Assembly: GCA_964243295.1 (NCBI GenBank)
Contig: CAXTEJ010000013.1
Location: forward strand, 1 to 64,000
DNA from: CAXTEJ01 sp964243295
GTDB taxonomy: Bacteria > Actinomycetota > Actinomycetes > Actinomycetales > Angustibacteraceae
DNA: 64,000 bases
Direction of reading: 5' to 3'
Under the pieces are notes generated by a model. It did not search any database. It was given only the letters and a program-made list of their open reading frames with translations, and was not told the DNA's origin. The translations under genes and the position numbers were made by a program. Positions 49,061-57,556 of the stretch are shown here, in pieces; position 1 is the stretch's first letter, and every line of letters starts with the position of its first letter.

Positions 49061-50698
49061 GTGAGCGCGACCCTGGTGGCCCGAGCCCTCGCAGCCGGCC
49101 ACGGCGCGCGCGTGCTGTTCGCCGGACTCGACCTGGTCGTGGCGCCCGGCGACGTCGTGGGGCTGGTCGGCGCCAACGGTGCGGGCAAGTCGACCCTGCT
49201 GCAGCTGCTCGCGGGGCTGCAGCAGGCCGAGCACGGGACGGTGACCCGCAGCCCAGCCACCGCGACGGTGGGCTACCTCCCGCAGGAGCCCTCCCGGCGT
49301 CCGGGCGAGAGCGTGCTGGCGTTCCTCGCGCGGCGCACCGGGGTGACTGCGGCCCAGCATCGGCTCGACGCCGCGACCGAGGCGCTGGGCGAGAGCCGCC
49401 CCGGCGCGGACGACGAGTACGCCGACGCGTTCGACACCTGGCTGGCGCTCGGGTCGGCCGATCTCGACGAGCGCTGCGCGGCGGTCGCCGCCGACCTCGG
49501 CCTCGCGGTCGACCTCCAGGTGCCCATGACCGCGCTGTCGGGCGGGCAGGTCGCGCGCGCGGGCCTGGCCGCGCTGCTGCTCTCGCGCTACGACGTCTTC
49601 CTCCTCGACGAGCCCACCAACGACCTCGACCTTGACGGGCTGGACCGGCTCGAGGCGTTCGTGGCCGGGTTGCGGGCCGCTACCGTGCTCGTCAGCCACG
49701 ACCGCGAGTTCCTGCGCCGCACGGTGACCCAGGTCGTCGAGCTCGACCTCGCCCAGCAGCAGGTGTCGGTCTACGGCGGCGGCTACGAGGGCTACCTGCG
49801 CGAGCGCGAGGTCGCCCGCCAGCGCGCCCGCGCGGCCTACGAGTCGTACGCCGGCACCGTGGACTCACTGACGGCCCGGGCCCGCATGCAGCGTGGCTGG
49901 TCCGACAAGGGCACTCGGCAGGCGCTCGCCAAGGCCACCGACAACGACAAGCACCTGGTGCACAAGGCGCGGCAGTCCTCCCAGAAGCAAGCGTCGAAGG
50001 CCAAGCAGACCGACCGGCTGCTGGAGCGGCTGGACGTCGTGGACGAGCCCCGCAAGGAGTGGGCGCTGCAGCTGTCGATCGCCGTCGCGCCGCGGGCCGG
50101 CGCCGTCGTCGCGACGCTGCGCGGTGCCGTCGCGCGCCGGGGGGACTTCACGCTCGGCCCGGTCGACCTGCAGGTCGACTGGGGCGACCGCGTCGTGGTG
50201 ACGGGGGCCAACGGGTCGGGCAAGTCGACGCTGCTGGCGGTGATGCTGGGCCGCCTGCAGCCGGACGCCGGCACCGCGCAGCTCGGCCCGGGCGTCGTCG
50301 TGGGCGAGATCGACCAGGCCCGCGCGGTCGTCGCGGGCGAGCACCGGCTGCTCGATGTCGTCCAGCAGCGGCTGGGCGACCTGACGCCGGCCGACGTCCG
50401 AACGCTGCTGGCGAAGTTCGGCCTGGGCGGCGAGCACGTGCTGCGGCCGGCGAGCACGTTGTCGCCGGGCGAGCGCACCCGCGCGGGACTGGCGCTGCTG
50501 CAGGGCCGCGGGGTGAACCTGCTGGTGCTGGACGAGCCGACCAACCACCTGGACCTGCCCGCGATCGAGCAGCTCGAGCAGGCGATGGACTCCTTCCCCG
50601 GCACGCTCGTGCTGGTGACGCACGACCGGCGGATGCTCGCGGACGTGCGAGCCACCCGCCGGCTGCGTGTCGAGGACGGCGCCGTCAGCGAGGAGTGA
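49061..50698 (+). CDS. ABC-F family ATPase
   Basis: A 545-aa protein with two ABC cassettes and no membrane domain. Cassette 1: GANGAGKST, LSGGQ, LLDEPTNDLDL; cassette 2: GANGSGKST, LSPGE, VLDEPTNHLDL. The interdomain linker (about 240-330) is basic (KARQSSQKQASKAKQTDRLL) as in ribosome-associated ABC-F factors, which act in translation or ribosome protection. Antibiotic resistance cannot be inferred from sequence alone. GTG 49061 is taken as the start; GTG 49043 is possible. Confidence 0.9.
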   Translation: MSATLVARALAAGHGARVLFAGLDLVVAPGDVVGLVGANGAGKSTLLQLLAGLQQAEHGTVTRSPATATVGYLPQEPSRRPGESVLAFLARRTGVTAAQHRLDAATEALGESRPGADDEYADAFDTWLALGSADLDERCAAVAADLGLAVDLQVPMTALSGGQVARAGLAALLLSRYDVFLLDEPTNDLDLDGLDRLEAFVAGLRAATVLVSHDREFLRRTVTQVVELDLAQQQVSVYGGGYEGYLREREVARQRARAAYESYAGTVDSLTARARMQRGWSDKGTRQALAKATDNDKHLVHKARQSSQKQASKAKQTDRLLERLDVVDEPRKEWALQLSIAVAPRAGAVVATLRGAVARRGDFTLGPVDLQVDWGDRVVVTGANGSGKSTLLAVMLGRLQPDAGTAQLGPGVVVGEIDQARAVVAGEHRLLDVVQQRLGDLTPADVRTLLAKFGLGGEHVLRPASTLSPGERTRAGLALLQGRGVNLLVLDEPTNHLDLPAIEQLEQAMDSFPGTLVLVTHDRRMLADVRATRRLRVEDGAVSEE

Positions 50699-50957
50699 CG
50701 CCCGGCCCGGCGGTGCCGCCGTTCGAGCCTGGGATGTCGGAGGGCTCGGTGGGGTCGGTCGGGTTGGCGGAGCGGCCGCTGCCGCCGCGACGCTTGTCGA
50801 CCTCGGCGCGCACGCGGGCCGCGCCCTGGTCGAGCTTGGCGCGGGTGGCGGGGTCCTTGGCGAGCTGCTGCGCCTTGCGCGTGGCCTGGGAGATGACGCG
50901 CTGGCCCTGCGGCGAGCGAGCGAGCCCGGCGAGCTTGCCGAACAGCGAGGAAGCCAT
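50685..50957 (-). CDS. Small basic hypothetical protein
   Basis: 90 aa. It begins MASSLFGKLAGLARSPQGQRVISQATRKAQQLAKDPATRAKLDQ, an amphipathic helical region, and ends in a disordered Pro/Gly/Ser tail. ATG 50957 follows GAAAGGA. The helical N-terminus with repeated Lys/Arg/Gln looks like a small actinobacterial family of unknown role. Its 3' end overlaps the ABC-F gene by 14 nt, convergently. Confidence 0.68.
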   Translation of the reverse strand: MASSLFGKLAGLARSPQGQRVISQATRKAQQLAKDPATRAKLDQGAARVRAEVDKRRGGSGRSANPTDPTEPSDIPGSNGGTAGPGVTPR

Positions 50958-51049
50958 GACGGTCCTTTCGGGTGGGGCTGACGGGCGGGGTGAGCCATCC
51001 TCTCCCCGGCTCTTCAACGTCAGCAAGGCCTGTGCGGTTCCGCCCAGTC

Positions 51050-51086
51050 GCCCGGGGTGCCGGCCGCGCGGGTCGGCACCCCGGGC
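51050..51086 (-). terminator. Hairpin terminator of the aldo/keto reductase gene
   Basis: A perfect 13-bp stem (gcccggggtgccg / cggcaccccgggc) with an 11-nt loop, beginning 13 nt beyond the minus-strand stop. Confidence 0.8.
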
Positions 51087-51098
51087 AGACGGGCGCCG

Positions 51099-52133
51099 TC
51101 AGCCGGCGCTCGAGCCAGACCAGAGGTTGATGCCCGCCTCGACGGCGTCCTCGTCGATCGCGGCCAGCTCGGCGTCGTCGAAGTGCAGGTTCGCCGTCGC
51201 GGCGACGTTGGCCTCCAGCTGCTCGACGCTGCTGGCGCCGATCAGCACCGAGGTCACACGCGGGTCGCGCAGCGCCCAGGCCAGAGCCAGCTGCGCCAGC
51301 GACTGCCCTCGCGCCGACGCCTTCTCGTGCAGCGCCCGCACGTGCCGCAGCGACTCCTCGGTGATCAGGTCCGGTGACAGCGACTTGCCCTGGCTGGCGC
51401 GCGAGCCCTCGGGCACGCCCTGCAGGTAGCGGTCGGTGAGCATGCCCTGGGCCAGCGGCGAGAACGCGATGCAGCCGACGCCCTCGGTCTCGAGGGTGTC
51501 GAGCAGGCTCTCCTCGATCCAGCGGTTGAGCATCGAGTACGACGGCTGGTGGATGAGCAGCGGCGTGCCCATCTCACGCAGGATCGAGGCGGCCTCGGCC
51601 GTGCGCTCCGGAGAGTACGACGAGATGCCGGCGTACAGCGCCCTGCCCGACCGCACCGCGGTGTCGAGGGCACCCATCGTCTCCTCGAGCGGGGTCTCGG
51701 GGTCGAAGCGGTGGCTGTAGAACACGTCGACGTAGTCGACGCCCATGCGCTGCAGCGACTGGTCGAGGCTCGCGAGCAGGTACTTGCGCGAGCCCCACTC
51801 GCCGTACGGGCCGGGCCACATGTCGTAGCCGGCCTTCGTCGACAGCACCAGCTCGTCGCGGTAGGGGCGGAAGTCCTGGGCGAACAGCCGGCCGAAGTTG
51901 CTCTCGGCGCCGCCGAAGGGCGGCCCGTAGTTGTTGGCCAGGTCGAAGTGGGTGACGCCGAGGTCGAAGGCGCGCCGCAGGATCGCCCGCTGACGCTCCA
52001 GCGGGACGTCGTCCCCGAAGTTGTGCCACAAGCCGAGGGACACCGCGGGCAGCTGGAGCCCGCTGCGGCCGGTGCGGCGGTAGGTCATCGACTCATAGCG
52101 GTCGGGAGCGGCCTGGTAGGCAGGAGGGATCAT
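51099..52133 (-). CDS. Aldo/keto reductase (YghZ/MgrA-like)
   Basis: A 344-aa (beta/alpha)8 NADPH reductase. The catalytic tetrad is readable as Asp in HFDLANNYGPP, Tyr in the same motif, Lys in LSTKAGYDMWPGPYG and His in YSHRFDPETPLEE. The KAGYDMWPGPYGEWGSRKY segment is characteristic of the YghZ group (L-glyceraldehyde 3-phosphate reductase and methylglyoxal reduction). It is monocistronic and ends in a strong hairpin. Confidence 0.9.
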   Translation of the reverse strand: MIPPAYQAAPDRYESMTYRRTGRSGLQLPAVSLGLWHNFGDDVPLERQRAILRRAFDLGVTHFDLANNYGPPFGGAESNFGRLFAQDFRPYRDELVLSTKAGYDMWPGPYGEWGSRKYLLASLDQSLQRMGVDYVDVFYSHRFDPETPLEETMGALDTAVRSGRALYAGISSYSPERTAEAASILREMGTPLLIHQPSYSMLNRWIEESLLDTLETEGVGCIAFSPLAQGMLTDRYLQGVPEGSRASQGKSLSPDLITEESLRHVRALHEKASARGQSLAQLALAWALRDPRVTSVLIGASSVEQLEANVAATANLHFDDAELAAIDEDAVEAGINLWSGSSAG

Positions 52134-52187
52134 GCCGCCGATTCTGTCGCGCGCACCTGCGGCGCGCGAACGGCACGGTCAGGGACG

Positions 52188-52225
52188 CGAGCAGGGCCCC
52201 CGCCGTGAGGCGAGGACCCTGCTCG
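52188..52225 (-). terminator. Hairpin terminator of the cold-shock gene
   Basis: A 9-bp outer stem (cgagcaggg / ccctgctcg) with an inner near-complementary stem (ccccgcc / ggcgagg), beginning 15 nt beyond the cold-shock gene stop. Confidence 0.72.
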
Positions 52226-52239
52226 GAGCCGGGCCGTCC

Positions 52240-52443
52240 TCAGATCGGGACGACGTTCTCCGCCTGCGGGCCCTTGGGGCCCTGGGTGATCTCGAACTCG
52301 ACGCGCTGGTTCTCGTCGAGCGAGCGGTAACCCTGGCTCTGGATCGCCGAGTAGTGCACGAAGACGTCGGCGCCGCCGCCGTCCTGCGCGATGAAGCCGA
52401 AACCCTTCTCGGCGTTGAACCACTTCACAGCACCCTGCGCCAT
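52240..52443 (-). CDS. cspA: Cold shock protein
   Basis: A 67-aa single cold-shock domain, an RNA/ssDNA chaperone. RNP1 is KGFGFI and RNP2 DVFVHYSAI. ATG 52443 follows a strong GGAGGAGA box. The leader from the predicted promoter is about 115 nt; long leaders are common in csp genes and can tune translation with temperature. Confidence 0.95.
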   Translation of the reverse strand: MAQGAVKWFNAEKGFGFIAQDGGGADVFVHYSAIQSQGYRSLDENQRVEFEITQGPKGPQAENVVPI

Positions 52444-52564
52444 GCCGTCTCCTCCAGGGGACGTCCTGCGGCCGACACTGTGCCGGCCCGATGTGCGGTC
52501 CTGCGTTCCACGTTGGAGGCTGTGGCCCTGACGAGCGGAGCCCGTGATCACCGCAGGAGACCGG

Positions 52565-52592
52565 CGGATACGCCACCGGACCCCGCAGTCAA
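52565..52592 (-). promoter_or_regulatory. Candidate housekeeping promoter of the cold-shock gene
   Basis: On the minus strand: TTGACT (52592-52587), a 16-nt spacer, TATCCG (52570-52565). It lies about 120 nt before the start codon. The rest of the 287-nt gap up to serA has no supported gene. Confidence 0.5.
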
Positions 52593-52730
52593 CGCGAGTG
52601 AACACCCAACTGCAGCGACGACAAGTATGCCACCGGCAGGCCCACGCGCTAGTGGTTCCCACAGGTTGATCCACACGAGCCGCCGCTGGTCAGCGGCTCG
52701 CGGGGGCTCCGTCGAGGTCGGGGGCGTGCC

Positions 52731-53927
52731 TCAGGAGAGCACCCGCAGCCGGACCGTCTCGGACAGCTGCTCGAGCCGCGCGAGGATCTCGGGGGTGTAG
52801 CCGGCGTCGACGTCGGTCACGAGGTAGCCCACCTCACCGCGGGTGCTGAGCGCCTGCGCCTCGACGTTGACGCCGTACTCCGCGAGCAGCGCGTTGACCT
52901 TCGCGAGCACCCCGGGCACGTTGCGGTGCACGTGGGCGAGCCGGTGCCCGCCCGGCCGCCCGCCCGGGGCGATGGTCGGGAAGTTCACCGACAGCGACGT
53001 GCCGCCGCGCTCGGCGTACCCGCGCAGCTTGTCGGACACGAAGCGGCCGATGTCCTGCTGCGCCTCCTCGGTGCTGCCACCGACGTGCGGGGTGAGGATG
53101 ACGTTGGCGAGGCCCCGCAGGTCGGACTCGAACGGGTCGCCCTGCCGCTTGGGCTCGAACGGGAAGACGTCGATCGCCGCCCCCGCGATGTGGCCCGACT
53201 CGATGTGCCGGCGCAGCGAGCCGTGGTCGACGACGAACCCGCGCGACATGTTCATGAAGATCGACCGTGGGCGCATGGCCGCGAACTGCGCCTCCCCGAA
53301 CAGCTCGGCGTTGCTCGGCCGGCCGTCGACGTGCAGCGAGACGACCTCGGCGGTCGCGAGCAGCTCGGTGAGCGTGCTGCAGCGGCGGGCGTTGCCCAGC
53401 GCCAGCTTGTCCTCGGTGTCGTAGAACACGACGCTCATGCCGAGCGCCTCCGCGAGCACCGACAGCTGCGAGCCGATGTTGCCGTAGCCCACGATGCCGA
53501 GCGTGCGGCCGCGCACCTCGTGTGAGCCCTTGGCGGACTTGTCCCACACGCCGGCGTGCATGGCGGAGTTCTTCTCCATCAGCCGCCGGGCGAGGGCGAT
53601 GATCGAGCCGATGGTCACCTCGACCACGCTGCGCGTGTTGGAGTAGGGCGCGTTGAACACCGCGACGCCGTGACCGGTGGCAGCGGTCAGGTCGATCTGG
53701 TTGGTGCCGATGCAGAACGCCCCGATCGCCTGCAGCCGCGGCGCCGACGCGAGCACCTTCTCGGTGACGAAGGTCGTCGACCGGATGCCCAGCAGGTCGA
53801 CCCCGTCGAGCCGCTCGACGAGCTCGGCCTCCTCCAGCGCCCCCCGCATGGTCGCGACGTCGTGGCCGCTGGCACGCAGCAGCTCGACCGCGACGGGGTG
53901 GATGTTCTCCAGCAGCAGTACCTTCAC
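52731..53927 (-). CDS. serA: D-3-phosphoglycerate dehydrogenase
   Basis: First committed enzyme of serine synthesis (398 aa). Domains in order: an N-terminal catalytic half, a Rossmann NAD domain with GIVGYGNIGSQL, catalytic Arg in SLHVDGRP, Glu region FPFEPKRQ, His in TPHVGGSTEEAQ, and a C-terminal ACT domain (about 320-398; RNVPGVLAKVNALLAEYGVNV) for serine feedback. The short type without an intervening domain resembles E. coli SerA. It starts at GTG or ATG 53927 reading MKVLLLENIHP. Confidence 0.94.
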   Translation of the reverse strand: MKVLLLENIHPVAVELLRASGHDVATMRGALEEAELVERLDGVDLLGIRSTTFVTEKVLASAPRLQAIGAFCIGTNQIDLTAATGHGVAVFNAPYSNTRSVVEVTIGSIIALARRLMEKNSAMHAGVWDKSAKGSHEVRGRTLGIVGYGNIGSQLSVLAEALGMSVVFYDTEDKLALGNARRCSTLTELLATAEVVSLHVDGRPSNAELFGEAQFAAMRPRSIFMNMSRGFVVDHGSLRRHIESGHIAGAAIDVFPFEPKRQGDPFESDLRGLANVILTPHVGGSTEEAQQDIGRFVSDKLRGYAERGGTSLSVNFPTIAPGGRPGGHRLAHVHRNVPGVLAKVNALLAEYGVNVEAQALSTRGEVGYLVTDVDAGYTPEILARLEQLSETVRLRVLS

Positions 53928-54042
53928 GCCATCTCCCGTGCTCGCCGGTGCTCGGGGCCACGATACGAGGCGTCCGGCCGGCGGACGCGCGCCGTCCCGC
54001 TGCGTGGACGCCGGTGCCCGCGCCCGGCCGTAGCCTCACGGG

Positions 54043-54822
54043 GTGAAGCAGCACCGCGTCACCAGCGGCACCGGCCCGTACGTCGAGCCCGACCGTGACG
54101 ACCCGCGCGGGCTGACCGTCGTCGTCGGCGGCGTGCCGTCGAGCTACGTCCACCTCGACGACCCGCTGCGGCTCGACTTCGAGTACGTGCGCTGGGCGGG
54201 CGACCTGCTGGACGTCGTGCGGCCCGAGGCCGAGCCGCTGCACACCGTGCACGTCGGTGGCGCGGGGTGCACGCTGCCCCGCTACCTCGCCGCCACGCGC
54301 CCCGGCTCGCGCCAGGTGGTGCTGGAGAACGACCCTGCGGTCATCGACCTGGTGCGCGAGACGTTCGGCTTCAGCCGCCGCAGCGGCTTCCGGCTGCGCG
54401 AGGCCGACGGCCTGGCAGGGCTCGCGGCGCTGGCCGACGGGTCGTACGACGCGCTGGTGCGCGACGCCTTCGCCGGCGACACGACACCGCACCACCTCAC
54501 GACCGGGGGGTTCGTCGCCGAGGTCGCGCGGGTGCTGACACCCGCCGGCGTCTACGTCGCCAACGTGGCGGACAAGCCCGGGCTGGGGCTGGTGCGGCGC
54601 GAGGTCGCGACGGCGCTCACGCGGTTTCGTGACGTCGTCCTGGTCGGCGAGACCCAGCACCTGCGCGGGCGGCGCTACGGCAACGTGCTGCTCGTCGCGT
54701 CGCGGGTGCGGCTGCCGGTCGCCGACCTGACCCGCCGGGTGGTCAGCGGGCCGGTGCCGGCGCGCGTGGTGCCGCCGGCCGACGTCCGGGCGATGGCGGC
54801 GGGGTCGCAGCCGATCGACTGA
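54043..54822 (+). CDS. Spermidine synthase-like methyltransferase-fold protein
   Basis: 259 aa. The Rossmann SAM/dcSAM-binding motif VHVGGAGCTLPRYLAATRPGS, the acidic LENDPAVIDLVRE and the RDAFAGDT loop place it in the spermidine synthase-like family. The N-terminal beta domain of true SpeE is short here, so polyamine synthesis is uncertain. It converges with prcA, 7 nt between the stops. Confidence 0.85.
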   Translation: MKQHRVTSGTGPYVEPDRDDPRGLTVVVGGVPSSYVHLDDPLRLDFEYVRWAGDLLDVVRPEAEPLHTVHVGGAGCTLPRYLAATRPGSRQVVLENDPAVIDLVRETFGFSRRSGFRLREADGLAGLAALADGSYDALVRDAFAGDTTPHHLTTGGFVAEVARVLTPAGVYVANVADKPGLGLVRREVATALTRFRDVVLVGETQHLRGRRYGNVLLVASRVRLPVADLTRRVVSGPVPARVVPPADVRAMAAGSQPID

Positions 54823-54829
54823 CCGGCTG

Positions 54830-55600
54830 TCAGGTCGGCTCGCCGACGGTCTCGTGGGTGCCCGGGCGCGGGTCGTCGACGTGCGGGACGTCGTCGGTGG
54901 GATCGCTCGGGCTGAGCAGCTTGTCGACGAGCGTGCCCGCGAGGCGCCGGAACAGTCGCCGCTCGCGCTGGCGGTCGAGCACCGCGACCTCCAGCTGCTC
55001 GGAGCCCAGGGTGCGCGCCTCGCCGCCGGCCGGGTCGGCCGCCAGCGCCCGCACCGCCAGCGTCAGCGCCTCGGCCAGCGTCAGCCCCTCGCGCCACTGC
55101 TCGCCGAGCGCCGTGGAGACCGACTCGACCTGCCCGCCCATCGCGACGAAGCCGCGCTCGTCGGCGACCGAGCCGTCGTAGGTGAGCCGGTAGATCTGGT
55201 CGAGCTCGGGCCGCGCGCCCACCTCGGCCACCACGATCTCGACCTCGTAGGGCTTGGACTCCTGGGTGAAGACGGTGCCGAGGGTCTGGGCGTAGGCGTT
55301 CGCCAGCCCGCGGGCGGTGACGTCGGTGCGGTCGTAGGAGTAGCCGCGCAGGTCGGCGTAGCGCACGCCCGCGACCCGCAGGTTCTCGAACTCGTTGTAC
55401 TTGCCGACCGCTGCGAAGGCGATGCGGTCGTAGATCTCGCTGATCTTGTGCAGCGCGCGTGAGGGGTTCTCGGCCACGAAGGCGATGCCGCCGTCGTAGG
55501 CGAGGACGACGACCGAGCGGCCGCGCGCGATCCCCTTGCGCGCGTAGTCCGCCCGGTCCTTCATCAGCTGCTCGGGCGAGACGTAGAACGGCATGCTCAC
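54830..55600 (-). CDS. prcA: 20S proteasome alpha subunit
   Basis: 256 aa forming the outer, gating rings of the 20S core. It begins MPFYVSPEQLMKDRADYARKGIARGRSVV, the alpha-subunit H0 region, and has LAYDGGIAFVAENPSRALHKI and YEVEIVVAEVG. GTG 55600 overlaps the prcB stop by 4 nt and has GGAGG 6 nt upstream; ATG 55594 is the alternative. The tail is Asp/Pro-rich. It is the last gene of the cluster; pafA does not follow. Confidence 0.95.
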   Translation of the reverse strand: MSMPFYVSPEQLMKDRADYARKGIARGRSVVVLAYDGGIAFVAENPSRALHKISEIYDRIAFAAVGKYNEFENLRVAGVRYADLRGYSYDRTDVTARGLANAYAQTLGTVFTQESKPYEVEIVVAEVGARPELDQIYRLTYDGSVADERGFVAMGGQVESVSTALGEQWREGLTLAEALTLAVRALAADPAGGEARTLGSEQLEVAVLDRQRERRLFRRLAGTLVDKLLSPSDPTDDVPHVDDPRPGTHETVGEPT

Positions 55601-56454
55601 AGCGCACCTCCGGGCTGGACGTCGCGGCTGGCCCCGCCGGGATCGCCGCGGCGACCCTGCACCACGGCGTCGACGAACCCCTGCATGGCCTGCTCGTCGA
55701 GGCGCCGGTAGCCCTCGGCGTCGACCACGCCGACCACCGGGTAGACCCGACGGTTCAGGTCGGGGCCGCCGGTGGCGGAGTCGTCGTCGGCGGCGTCGTA
55801 GAGAGCCTCGACCGCCACGCGCACCGCGCCGGCGGCGTCGAGGCCGGGACGCCAGAGCTTCTTCATCGCCCCGCGGGCGAACAGCGAGCCCGAACCGACG
55901 CTGTGGTGGTCGCGCTCGGTGTAGCAGCCGCCGGTGACGTCGTAGCTGTAGATGCGGCCGCGGTCGGCGTCGACGTCGTAGCCGGCGAACAGCGGCACCA
56001 CCGCGAGCCCCTGCATCGCGAGGCCGAGGTTGCCCCGGATCATCGTGGCGAGCCGGTTGGCCTTGCCCTCCAGCGACAGCAGCGTGCCCTCGATCTTCTC
56101 GTAGTGCTCCAGCTCGACCTGGAAGAGCTTGACCAGCTCGATCGCGAGGCCCGCGGTGCCGGCGATGCCCACGCAGGAGTACTCGTCGGCGCCGAAGACC
56201 TTCTCGATCTCGCGGTGGGCGATCATGCTCCCCATCGTGGCGCGGCGGTCGCCGGCCATGACGACGCCCGTGGCGAACTCGACCGCGACGATGGTCGTGC
56301 CGTGCGGTGCATCCGGCACCTGTCCCGGCGGCAGCGGGCGACCGCTCGGCAGCATCCGCGGGTCGTGGTCACCCAGGAAGTCGGCGAACGAGGCCGAGCC
56401 GGGGACCAGGTACGAGCGGGGCAGTCGGCCGTAGGACTCGGGGCGCTCGTTCAC
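55597..56454 (-). CDS. prcB: 20S proteasome beta subunit
   Basis: 285 aa. A 52-residue propeptide is cleaved before T53 in PHG-TTIVAVEFATG, leaving Thr1 as nucleophile. Mature Asp17 and Lys33 of the catalytic set are in register (MAGDRRATMGSMIAHREIEKV). It forms the inner rings that degrade pupylated proteins. Start at GTG 56454, overlapping the HNH gene stop by 4 nt. Confidence 0.95.
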   Translation of the reverse strand: MNERPESYGRLPRSYLVPGSASFADFLGDHDPRMLPSGRPLPPGQVPDAPHGTTIVAVEFATGVVMAGDRRATMGSMIAHREIEKVFGADEYSCVGIAGTAGLAIELVKLFQVELEHYEKIEGTLLSLEGKANRLATMIRGNLGLAMQGLAVVPLFAGYDVDADRGRIYSYDVTGGCYTERDHHSVGSGSLFARGAMKKLWRPGLDAAGAVRVAVEALYDAADDDSATGGPDLNRRVYPVVGVVDAEGYRRLDEQAMQGFVDAVVQGRRGDPGGASRDVQPGGAL

Positions 56455-57182
56455 CCGCCGACCCTATCCGGCGACGGTCGAGCGGCATCTTCGCTGATCC
56501 GCGGATCAGGTCGCCGCCACGCCAGCCCGGCCACGTCGTAGACACCGGGTGCGACAAGGCTGGGGGCGGTCAGCGTGTGGTCGAGGTAGTCCGCCGCACG
56601 TCGCAGCCGGGCCGCGTCGTCCCCGTAGTTGCCGAGGCCGCCGTTGCAGGTGAAGCACAGAACACCCCGCACCTCCCCGGTGGCGTGGTCGTGGTCGACG
56701 TGGTGGCGAGCCCCGAGCGGACGGACGCAGATGGGGCAGACGCCGCCCTGACGCGCAACCATGTCGGCGACGTCACCCGCGCCAATGCCGTAGCGGCGAA
56801 GCAAGTGGTAATCGCGAGAACCGCCGCGCCGCTCTTTCGACTCGCGGCCGCGGAGGTTGTGATGAGGCTTACAGTAGACACCCAGTCCCGACGCTGTACC
56901 GGAGTTGCGGGGGAAGTCGCTTTCAGGTCGCTGATCGGCGCAATCCGGGCACCACCGATGACCTGGATCAGTGACCGGCCTCGAGCGGACGGTCTCGCCG
57001 ACGCGAGCACGCGCCCTTCGATAGCCGTCGCGACTGATTTGCTGGAAGCACTCCCTGCAGTATGGGGCGAGGCCATCGTTACGGCTGACGTTCGGGCCGA
57101 ACTGGTCGAGCGGCTTATCGAGGTCGCACCTTCCACACCACTTCAATGCGGCATCGCTGGGCCCGTCCGCGTGTGGCTTCAT
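56451..57182 (-). CDS. Endonuclease VII-type HNH nuclease inside the proteasome operon
   Basis: 243 aa. Two treble-clef-like zinc modules (WCGRCDLDKPLDQFG with YCRECF; RWCPDCADQRPESDF with YCKPHH) precede a His-Me finger nuclease: GVCPICVRPLGARHHVDHDHATGEVRGVLCFTCNGGLG, with the DHDH-x-TG and CxxCN motifs of recombination endonuclease VII. It overlaps pup by 4 nt (ATGA) and prcB by 4 nt, so it is fully embedded in the operon. Codons look less GC-biased than neighbours, suggesting acquisition. Function in the pathway is unknown. Confidence 0.87.
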   Translation of the reverse strand: MKPHADGPSDAALKWCGRCDLDKPLDQFGPNVSRNDGLAPYCRECFQQISRDGYRRARARVGETVRSRPVTDPGHRWCPDCADQRPESDFPRNSGTASGLGVYCKPHHNLRGRESKERRGGSRDYHLLRRYGIGAGDVADMVARQGGVCPICVRPLGARHHVDHDHATGEVRGVLCFTCNGGLGNYGDDAARLRRAADYLDHTLTAPSLVAPGVYDVAGLAWRRPDPRISEDAARPSPDRVGG

Positions 57183-57376
57183 TGACCCCCTTTCTGTACG
57201 AAGGCGCGAACGAAGTCCTCGGCATTGGCCTCCAGGACCTCGTCGATCTCATCGAGCACCGAGTCGATGTCGTCGTCCAGCCCCTGCTTGGTCGCCGCGG
57301 CACCGGGCATCGCGTCGGGCGCCTCGTCGGGCTCGTCCTCACGCCGCTGCGGGCGCGTCTGCTCCTGACCGGGCAT
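57179..57376 (-). CDS. pup: Prokaryotic ubiquitin-like protein Pup
   Basis: 65 aa, intrinsically disordered, ligated to lysines of target proteins for delivery to Mpa and the 20S core. It has the conserved C-terminal region DDDIDSVLDEIDEVLEANAE and ends FVQKGGQ; the terminal Gln means Dop must deamidate it to Glu before ligation. ATG 57376 follows GGAGGT. An upstream frame extension was rejected because it lacks homology. Confidence 0.95.
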   Translation of the reverse strand: MPGQEQTRPQRREDEPDEAPDAMPGAAATKQGLDDDIDSVLDEIDEVLEANAEDFVRAFVQKGGQ

Positions 57377-57472
57377 GCCGACCTCCGTGACTTGAGGGGA
57401 ACGTGCTGCTCGGTCCAGCCTAGACGCGGGCACCGACAGCAGCCGGGGAGCCGACCGGTTGCCCGCTCCCGA

Positions 57473-57520
57473 CCTCGGCGACCACCTCGGCGACCACCTC
57501 GGCGACCACCTCGGCGACGC
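57473..57520. repeat. 12-nt tandem repeat between pup and dop
   Basis: Four copies of a 12-nt unit (cctcggcgacca, last copy diverged by two bases) in the spacer between dop and pup. No gene is supported here. Confidence 0.85.
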
Positions 57521-57556
57521 TGGCGCGGCGGCGGCATGGCCGGGCGGACGTCGGGG

